64,000 nt of DNA from Bipolaris cookei (taxonomy: Eukaryota; Ascomycota; Dothideomycetes; Pleosporales; Pleosporaceae). The DNA is taken from NCBI GenBank assembly GCA_002286855.1, contig NRSV01000017.1, forward strand, positions 351,475 through 415,474, given 5' to 3'. Shown one piece after another: positions 56,771-64,000 of this stretch. A model generated the notes under the pieces. The model searched no databases. It was not told where the DNA came from and was given only the letters and a program-made list of their open reading frames with translations. The stretch's first letter is position 1. The number at the start of each line of letters is the position of its first letter. Made by a program: the position numbers and the translations under genes.

Positions 56771-57945
56771 CTTTGCAAGTAGTGAAAGTATTTGCGACTA
56801 GCGGGAGTAGTAGAAGAGAGCGAAAACTGCAAAAAATCGAACAAAGGAATGAGCGAATGGATGGACTAGCCAGAGGAAGAGGTAGAAGGGACTTGAGTGA
56901 GATGGTGAAGTGATGAGATATCGTTCAAGTTGAAAGCAGACGAGCATTTATAACCCATGTCCTCTGTACACGGGGATGTGAGGCTGACCGCGGGATCGAC
57001 GTGATCAGCCGATGGTATAATCTGCTGCAGACTTGATTGGCATCGTCGAGATGGATACAGTGGAGTTCTCATTAGCCGCAAGGCTGGAGTGGTTAGGTCA
57101 CTACAGGTCGCATTGCGGCAGCGAGATCGAACGGGAGGTTGTCCGCGTTTCATCGTTCGTTTAGGCAGGAGGATACCTCTGCGACAGAGCTGGTCTACTC
57201 TTGCTATTGGCCTCCCGACTAATGAGGACTAGGTGTGCCGAGCATGAAATTCGCAATGGCTGGCTGTGAGTATACCAACAGCTATAGCTACTATGAGATA
57301 TAATAGGCGGCCAGTGGATTTGGTTTCATTTGTTAGGAGACAGCTTGGCAAAAAGAGATCATTCCCCTATTGCGCAGGAGCCAAGACATTCCCGATAAAA
57401 GTGGGCCAGTCCAGAGTAGGGAAAGAGGACATTTGCTAGATGTACGTAACAGATTGGACAAGCCGTTGGGGATTTAAATGAAGCATCTGCAGTGGCAAGG
57501 CTTAAGGGTGTGGCGGCGGTTGTGCCGCCCTTTGGTACGCAGTCGCTGTGACGGTGGATCCGACAAGTGGCGAACCAGCGGCTCAGACAGCGTCGCGCCC
57601 ACAACGTCCCTTATGCCGTTCAATCTTGGGCGATTCTAGACATCGGCGAATGAAACAGACACGGAGGTTTTCACAAGGTTCTATCCGATCGTGCGGGGCC
57701 GCTTCTGCATGCGATGGGTAGACGTACCTCTCTTGGCAGACGGAGCTTCCGAAGTTTCTCTATGCGTTACCTAAGCTAGGGGCTACCCAATCTCCAACAC
57801 ACGTTGTTTTGTTTTTTTCTGATAAGAAAATCTATCTGGGTCGAGAAGAAGCAACTTTGATGGCGCAACCTCCCTTTTTGAGATCTGAGAAACTTATTCA
57901 TCAACAAGCCCAACGCCACAAGCTTGACGGAACTATGGTCGCACA
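56771..57945. promoter_or_regulatory. Protease promoter and downstream spacer
   Basis: Minus-strand TATAAAT at 56946-56952 is a plausible TATA box for the protease gene. The rest, about 800 bp to the end of the Cdc123-like pseudogene, has no supported gene. Confidence 0.45.
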
Positions 57946-58820
57946 TCATCCAACATCATAGCAAACTGCCTCCTCAATTCGATAAAGCATTTTCCCATCC
58001 GTATCTAGTTTAAAAGACAGACTCCACACGGCGATGATGTCCCAAAAGGATTGATCCCGACTAGTTGAACAGTGCCGTCCTGCTTCAGCGCCACATCGAA
58101 ACTGAACCTGTGCTTCAGTAACATATCAATCACATATTCCTTTAGCTCCTCCTTCATGTACGTAACGATACCTTGGAGGACTGCATTTGCTCCCGCCTCG
58201 ACCTTTGCTACTATCTCTTTCAGGGTGAAATACCATGGTGCCGCCAACACCAAGGCCCATCTATACTAGCTAATGGCATTGATTTTGAAGTCTTCCGGTC
58301 TGGGAGCGGCCATGAGGGGATTTTTTGTTCTTGCTTCGGCTGTGGCAGGCGGTGAAACAAAGACCCTAAACTTACTCCCGGGATCCATTCCTTCATCCCA
58401 CCTGTTGAGCACAAGTTCAATCTTCATCTCCCTTTCCTCTTTCTTTGCGTAGACCTTCTCACACTGCAGACAACTGTACGCGCGCATGGACGTGCAGAGC
58501 TTCATCATGACATCTCGCAGCGCCAATGATGGCAATTCACCCTCCCCCCCCCTGCCCCCCATGGGACTGTCTTTTAGCGACGTGTGGTCGAGCCTGATGA
58601 ACCATTTCCTCTCGCCATCCAGAATTGAAACAAGTCTTTGGTCTGCTTTTGTGGATCCCAAAGTTTCGAGCATTTCCTCAAGTATAGCGTTGTGGATGCG
58701 GCCAGTGGTTACCCATGCACTATGGCATCTCATCATATCTTCATAGAGAAAACCAGAGATGACGATCTCATGGTATTGGCCCCCTGTAGACCTTGTGATC
58801 GGGCGATTAGAGTGTACCAT
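57946..58820 (-). pseudogene. Cdc123/D123-like protein pseudogene
   Basis: Cdc123/D123 proteins are ATP-grasp-like chaperones; Cdc123 itself assembles eIF2. The minus frame reads KWFIRLDHTSLKDSP, then IELVLNRWDEGMDPGSKFRVFV, the family core. This is followed by KINAIS-stop-YRW, where the family has ISQ. It continues VIDMLLKHRFSFDVALKQDG and QLVGINPFG, the conserved C-terminal motif. Lesions: a TAG at 58266-58268 in the ISQ motif (CAG to TAG), a TAG at 58005-58007 where Trp is expected after CLLN, and a one-base deletion just beyond it. After the shift the frame gives MLYRIEEAVCYDVG and stops at 57946. Both stops are C-to-T or G-to-A changes. A poly-C/G tract near 58541-58560 encodes GGRGGEGE. 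The 5' end is unclear; a frame up to 59002 does not join cleanly. Confidence 0.72.
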
Positions 58821-59616
58821 AGCGTATAGCTATATGGTGTCCACGGCGGGTTTTCAGGGACGATGGGTAGGATATCTGAAACACGGTGGTGGGCGGCTCC
58901 GAAGCGTTGGGTGCCGGAGGATGGATGGGAAGAGTCGGTTATGCCTTTCGCGGCAGCATCTTCGGCGGCAACGAGAGAACAAGGGATTATGAGGATACGC
59001 ATCGTGGTAGCAATAGTGACAATGATCTCATTCCTCTCTTGTCTTCTTTAAAAGTATGTAAAAGTCAGGGATCGCAGTGGAATCAATACAAACACGAAAG
59101 GCCAATTGTACCTGCTGTTTAGACTGCAAGTTCATTACCCAAACAATAATCTATATGGGTGTCGGGTCATGACTAAGCAGCTGCGTTATTCGTTCCTGGC
59201 GCTTTTTCGACTATACCATCCACTCGATAGTGACTCTAGAGTCTGACTAGGAGTGCCAATTATCTTTTTTGCTAACTCTCAGTGCTTTTGAAGAAGAGAC
59301 AGAAGCATACAGATCATGGCAGTTACGTAGGTATATCATGTACTATCTTAGGATCAGCGTGATGCAGATTGCACGAATGTGTGTTCTCAATTGATCTTAG
59401 GTAAGAGCATATCATATGACGATTCCCTAGGTTTGTCAAATTGAAACTGCATGGCGAATGTTTCTACCATGTTCACTTTACACCCTCGGCCACCATCAGC
59501 TTGACGATTGGAGCTTTACAAGGCGGCAGTGTGTCATGGGTTCAGCGAGTGTTGTCAGCTCAAACGCCGTCATACATTATGCAGTAGAGCACGCTTGGTT
59601 TCAGGCAAGTCTTTCA
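58821..59616. other. Intergenic, 5' side of pseudogene and 3' side of SKI8
   Basis: About 800 bp. A minus-strand frame (58733-59002) could hold a decayed first exon of the Cdc123-like gene, but no family motif is visible. Confidence 0.4.
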
Positions 59617-60801
59617 TCAGCCAGCAGCCTCTCGGTATAGGCCAATGGTGTTGTTTCCCCCGGCCAGTGCAAACATCTCGCTCTTTGTGGGAAGCTTTGG
59701 TAACCACTTCGCGCTCCAAAGAGGCTTGTCGCCGTGCGAGTGGGTTGCGACGCACGTCTTAGTCTCAAATCGCCATACCTTTGCTTTTGAGTCGTAAGAT
59801 CTGGAGACGAGGTTAGCAACCAAATTTGCAAATCCATGATCGCATCTTACCCCGACAGCAAATACTCGCCAGTGTCGCTCCAGTCGAGACTGAGTACCCA
59901 TCCACCATGCCCTGTGAGGTTTGCTACCTGCTCACCCGAAGAGACATTATAAATTGCGATGATCCTGGCATCACCTCCTGCTGCTAGAAGCTTCGAGGTT
60001 GGAGAGAAGGCCACACTGCGGATTGGGTGTACAAGACCTGCTAGCGAGTGCGCGAGACGCCCAGTGTCGTTGTTGAAAACGTATATCGAGCCATTCTCAT
60101 GTCCCGAGGCTGTGAAGCTGCCGTCGCGGCTCTGTCTACTTGTTAGTAGCGCCTTAAGCAGGATAAAAAAGACAGCCAAGGCATACCAAATCTACACATA
60201 AACCAAAGCTGCCTTTGGTCTCATACTCGCGTATGCGGGGCATACCCTCGTCCCTGTTCAAGCTCCAGACGTTTATCTTACCGTTGATACTACTGCTAGC
60301 AAGGTACTGCCCATCTGCGCTCATCGCAATCGCCCATACATCACCCGGCTTGTTCTGATCTGTAACGCAAGTCAGCACTTGCTCCGGTGACATGGATGAC
60401 CCAATTGCGATGACAAAGAAAGCGCAAGGCGTACCCACCAACAATCTCTCCATCCTCACTCCATACCCCATCTTCACTCTGGCTCCATATTTTGACCTTG
60501 CCCTCGAAACCAGCACTTGCAGCCCGTCGTGCCTTCTCTTCGCGCGCAGTCACCAGGTGGTGTATGCCGAGCGGGTGTGCCTTGTCAAGTGTTTGTATAA
60601 CTGGAAATTCTGGTTTCGTGGTGTCGTAAACATTGATACTGCTCGCGCCAGAAGCTGAGAGTAGTTGTGTACTAGTCGGCGCTACAGCGAAGATGTCGCT
60701 TGCTTTGGGGTGGGCCGACTCGACTGTGTGGAGGGTAAGGTATTGTTTTGACTGCAAGCTGTCAGGACAAAACCCAGATGGAAATCTGTATTGCGTACCA
60801 T
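59617..60801 (-). CDS. SKI8: Ski8 WD40-repeat protein (Ski complex; meiotic recombination)
   Basis: WD40 scaffold of the Ski2-Ski3-Ski8 complex that feeds mRNA to the cytoplasmic exosome; it also acts with Spo11 in meiosis in some fungi. Six exons on the minus strand (60799-60801, 60439-60751, 60187-60359, 59851-60131, 59617-59800, counting the ATG as exon 1) encode 317 aa; the coding model has five segments. The first coding exon consists of the start codon alone, and the next begins SKQYLTLHTVESAHPKASDI. WD-like repeats are visible: GFEGKVKIW, SSINGKINVWSL, GHENGSIYVF, GDARIIAIYNV, GWVLSLDWSDTGEYLLSGSY and DSKAKVWRF. It ends MFALAGGNNTIGLYREAAG. All introns have GT-AG ends and phases agree. 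It is divergent from guanylate kinase. Confidence 0.9.
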
Positions 60802-61190
60802 TTTGAAAGCGTGGTAGCTCTAACGCTCCCATGCACAAACAATTAGCGAAACATGGGCAAGGCGATGCAAGGGTTGGCAAATTTCTAGGTCAATGAGGTC
60901 AGTAACTACACGAAAACACGATGTCACAGGTCCCGCTCATCATCCCACTTGGAGTGCCCCACCAAACACCGAAGACCCCTAGCTTCACCGCCAATCAACA
61001 CCCCGCATTGTCCCAGCTCACGATTGGCATGCCATTGACACTTTCCTGGCTATCGCGAAGCCTACTGACCGATTCGAGAAGTTGTATCGCACGAGTGACT
61101 CGTTCTCCGCTACCAAAACCCAACACCGCATACCTCCCAAGCACCTGCAAGCCCGTTCCCTTGCGCACCTTCACCCACCGCGCCTTTACC

Positions 61191-61861
61191 ATGGCTCCCG
61201 TCGATAATGCCCCCGTCTCTAAAGACGCCCTCTCAGCAAACCAGCCTATTGTAATCAGCGGCCCATCTGGTGCTGGAAAATCCACCATCCTCTCGCGACT
61301 GTTCAAAGAGTTTCCTGGAAAGTTTGGCTTCAGCATATCCCACACTACGCGTGCACCCCGAGGGACCGAGCAGAATGGCAAGGAGTACTACTTCGTGACC
61401 AAGGAAGAGTTCCTCGATCTAATCGAAAAGAAGGGATTTGTTGAGCATGCGCAGTTTGGAGGCAACTACTACGGAACGAGTATTAAGGCTGTCAACGATA
61501 TTGCGGAGAAGGGTCAGATTTGCATTCTGGACATCGAGATGGAGGTACGCAACAACACGACTATCAGACTCAGGCACGGCTAACAGATATCCAGGGCGTT
61601 AAGCAAGTCGCAAACCATCCCACATTTCCCCGTCCGCGATTTCTGTTTCTCCAGCCACCATCTATGGAGGTCCTGGAGCAGCGACTGAGGAGCCGGGCCA
61701 CTGACAAGGAAGAAGCCATTGTAAAGAGGTTAAACCAGGCAAAGGTTGAGTTGGACTTTGCACACAGCGGAGAGGCACCGCATGACAAGATTGTCATCAA
61801 CGAGGACTTGGACAAGGCCTACAAAGAGGTCCGAGACTTCATTGTCGGTGCCGACGCATGA
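61191..61861 (+). CDS. GUK1: Guanylate kinase (GMP + ATP to GDP + ADP)
   Basis: Phosphorylates GMP in the cytosol, a step needed for all GTP and dGTP. Two exons (61191-61544 and 61595-61861) give 206 aa, close to the usual 187-210 aa. The P-loop is VISGPSGAGKSTILSRL. GMP-binding and lid segments follow: FSISHTTRAPRGTEQNGKEY, FVEHAQFGGNYYGTS and ILDIEME. The second exon has GVKQVANHP, RFLFLQPPSMEVLEQRLRSR, and ends HDKIVINEDLDKAYKEVRDF. The acceptor at 61594 keeps EMEGVK; the nearer AACAG would shift the frame. ATG 61191 has an ideal ACCATGG context and matches known N-termini. The frame stays open upstream to ATGs at 61029 and 60921, adding up to 90 Arg/Ser/Thr-rich residues, possibly a mitochondrial presequence. 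Confidence 0.93.
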
Positions 61862-63032
61862 GCTGTATAGCAAATGCCCAATACAGACACCAGCAATTTT
61901 AGCCGATGCATGATACTACTCGGGCAACTATGGACACAAACACTTCATGAGCAAACATTGCTTCTATTCAAGAAAAGAACTATTTAAGCCGCAAGGTTCT
62001 TCAGATACCGTCGTAGAAAATTCAGCAAAGGCCGTCCTACCACTTTGGGATTCAGACAGCCTCAGAGCTTGACTCTATTTCTAATGTTTCTCATCATGTG
62101 AACCTTGTCTGGCTGGATGAATCTGGCTTGTTCGACCAAGCATGGTATAGCCCGTCACCTCCGAAGGCGAAAGGACGGCTATCCTCAGATCCGAAAAATG
62201 TTTGAGGTGAACGTTCCTCGCCTCGAGAATAAGCCCCATTGAGTTACCCTCCAGCCCACTTTGTTTTACCAAAGCGCAGGAAAGGCAATCGCATAACCAT
62301 AAACTGGACGAGAAGACCCTCCATACCTAGCACTCTCCATCATCTCCCAACTCCTCGATTCTCTGTTGCGAGCCTCAGCATGCAAGCAAGGTAGCCAACG
62401 GACTCATATCATCATCCAAGTGCCAGCCCCTCCACTCGCAGCATCGGGAGAGCTAGTGGAATTCGAGTGAAACGATGAAGAGACGCGGAGAAGTGCCGTA
62501 GTCGGTGATGGAAGCCGCAGCTTCTATGGCGGTTCGTTGCTAAAATGCGATCGCGAAGATCGTTGTCCGGGGACTTTCTCCCAAAGCATTAGAGGGAAGA
62601 GACGCACCAAGTGCGCTCTGTACGTGTGCTTCGTTGCGATTCTTCGAGCGAGGAACGTTGAGAGAAGAAAGTCGGCATGGTGTGTCGAGTTTTTAGGTGG
62701 AATCGGGGAATCGTAACGCCGCGTGCTAGGCACACTAGGCAGAAGTTGGACTGGTGCCTTGCAAGGGTGCCTGGGAAGCTTTGGTGCAGCCGCTCTTTCT
62801 TTGCTGGGGCGCGTTGGTGGTCAAGAACATAAGATTCGGTTGTGCAGCAGCTCCAATCACTTCCTTCAGCCTCCAAATATCCCGTCGCGCCTCAAAGTTC
62901 GTATATCAAGCGCGTCCGAATACCTCCATCGCTCGACCGCCGCGAGATCCACTATTGCAGCTTGCGCAAAGCTCCACAACAAGACATCACAACATCTTGA
63001 CGTGCGCAACAAACCACACATAGCTAGAAGAG
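61862..63032. other. Intergenic/promoter of RAE1
   Basis: About 1.2 kb. Short frames on both strands are not convincing. The final 200 bp are the likely leader of the gene starting at 63033. Confidence 0.5.
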
Positions 63033-64000
63033 ATGGCGCTTTTCGGTCAAGCCGCGGCGCCTGCTGCGACCAGCTCCACAACGGGAGACACAAGCAAAGA
63101 TGTTGAAGTGCCAGCCGGCCAAGTACCCAGCGACAGCATATCCGACCTCCAGTTCTCGCCAACCAACGACTTCCTTGCGGTAGGAAGCTGGGACAAGAAG
63201 GTCTACATCTACGAAGTCAACGGCAACGGTGCTATGGGAAAGTGGATGTTTGAGTGTCAGGGTCATGTTCTTGGTGTGGGTTGGTCAAAGGTGCGTCCAC
63301 GAAAGCAACGATATGGTATGGAACAGAGTACTAACATGGTATAGGATGGCACACGCATAGCAGCTGGCGATTCAACAGGCATGCTCAATATTGTCGACTT
63401 CCGTACTGCCCCGGCCAGCGGTACTGTCCCCGCCCAGCAAGCCAAAGCCCACGAGAACGCTATCAAGTGCGTACGCTGGTTCCAGACTGGCGGCAAGGAC
63501 TATGTTGCGACTGGCTCATGGGACAAGACGGTCAAGTTTTGGGATCTACAGGGTGCCGAACCCGTCGGCACTCTGCAATGTCAGGAGCGCGTCTACAGCA
63601 TGGATGTCAAGGATCAATTGCTCGTCATTGCGACAGCAGAGCGCCACATCCACATGGTCAACTTGACCAACCCCACGACCATTTACAAGACCATCACCAG
63701 TCCACTTAAGTGGCAGACAAGGGTGGTTAGCTGTTTTACAGATGCAACCGGCTTCGCTGTTGGCTCCATCGAGGGCCGATGCGCCATCCAATATGTCGAG
63801 GACAAGGACACCAGGTAAGTACTTTATATTTTCCAAACTCTATGGATCAGTGAGCCCACCTAACACACTTGCAGCCTCAACTTCTCCTTCAAGTGCCACC
63901 GCCAACCCGATCCCAATGCTCGTGAAACCGCAAATGTGTTTTCTGTAAACGCCATTTCCTTCCACCCACAACATGGCACTTTCTCTACCGCCGGCTCCGA
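63033..64000 (+). CDS. RAE1: Rae1/Gle2 WD40 mRNA export factor (5' part, runs off window)
   Basis: Nuclear-pore-associated WD40 protein that binds Nup98-type GLEBS motifs and supports mRNA export. Three exons are visible (63033-63290, 63345-63814, and 63875 to beyond 64000), giving about 284 residues of an expected 350-370. [20 protein letters not shown] opens the protein. [29 protein letters not shown] is WD repeat 1. [44 protein letters not shown] and [27 protein letters not shown] follow. [20 protein letters not shown] and [13 protein letters not shown] are hallmark segments of Rae1/Gle2 (and of Bub3 relatives). The CHR sequence and length favour Rae1 over Bub3. Both introns have GT-AG ends. 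The 3' end is outside the window. Confidence 0.93.

Noticed and set aside
57100..57150. T-arm-like sequence (GTTCGATC on the minus strand)
   Set aside because: No pairing stem and no matching D or anticodon arm, so not a tRNA.
1..64000. CRISPR arrays, prokaryotic operons or phage-type systems
   Set aside because: No regularly spaced short repeats and no bacterial gene content. The sequence is clearly eukaryotic nuclear DNA.

Overview
The window is nuclear DNA of a filamentous ascomycete, most likely a dothideomycete of the Pleosporales type. The genes are split by short introns of about 45-80 bp with GT...AG ends and CTRAC-like branch points. The protein families are typically fungal: a Zn2Cys6 regulator, a fungal rhodopsin-domain protein, a GAF hybrid histidine kinase, and a secreted pectate lyase and subtilisin. 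The transposons are fungal Fot/pogo-like and Tc1-like elements that carry point-mutation nonsense codons. Species cannot be fixed from this sequence alone.

Layout. 1-3.6 kb: no convincing gene, but two CACGTGGG (Pho4/NUC-1-type) sites precede a PHO84-like phosphate:H+ symporter (3651-5592) that contains a GC-AG intron. 5.8-10.0 kb: two complete but dead Fot/pogo-type DNA transposons, both with recognisable terminal inverted repeats (TIRs) and TA target duplications. 10.5-21.1 kb: a Zn2Cys6 regulator, an MFS transporter and a Baeyer-Villiger-type flavin monooxygenase, separated by long non-coding stretches and one 215-bp MITE. 21.4 kb: tRNA-Ala(AGC). 22.0-26.2 kb: a seven-exon hybrid histidine kinase.

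27.3-35.7 kb is a housekeeping block. It holds a conserved-looking unknown gene, PEX19 divergent from UBC9, a PABPN1/Pab2-type poly(A)-binding protein, a possible small membrane protein and a BTB protein. 38.8-40.3 kb encodes a seven-TM rhodopsin-domain (Pth11-related) protein. 41.1-47.8 kb is a gene-free repeat island with two related Tc1-like elements and one solo LTR.

47.8-50.8 kb holds a divergent mitochondrial pair (PPR protein and ribosomal protein Rsm25/mS23). A secreted pectate lyase (51.5-52.5) and a secreted subtilisin (55.6-56.8) flank a second gene-poor stretch with another solo LTR. 57.9-58.8 kb is a broken Cdc123/D123-like gene. The window ends with SKI8 divergent from guanylate kinase GUK1, and the 5' part of RAE1/GLE2.

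Functionally the conserved genes cover SUMO conjugation, peroxisome biogenesis, mRNA 3'-end binding, cytoplasmic and meiotic Ski8 functions, nuclear mRNA export, nucleotide metabolism and mitochondrial translation. The accessory genes (transporter, monooxygenase, regulator, pectate lyase, protease, receptor-like protein, histidine kinase) fit environmental sensing and plant-tissue degradation. Exon models were built by hand from splice motifs, reading-frame phase and family conservation.
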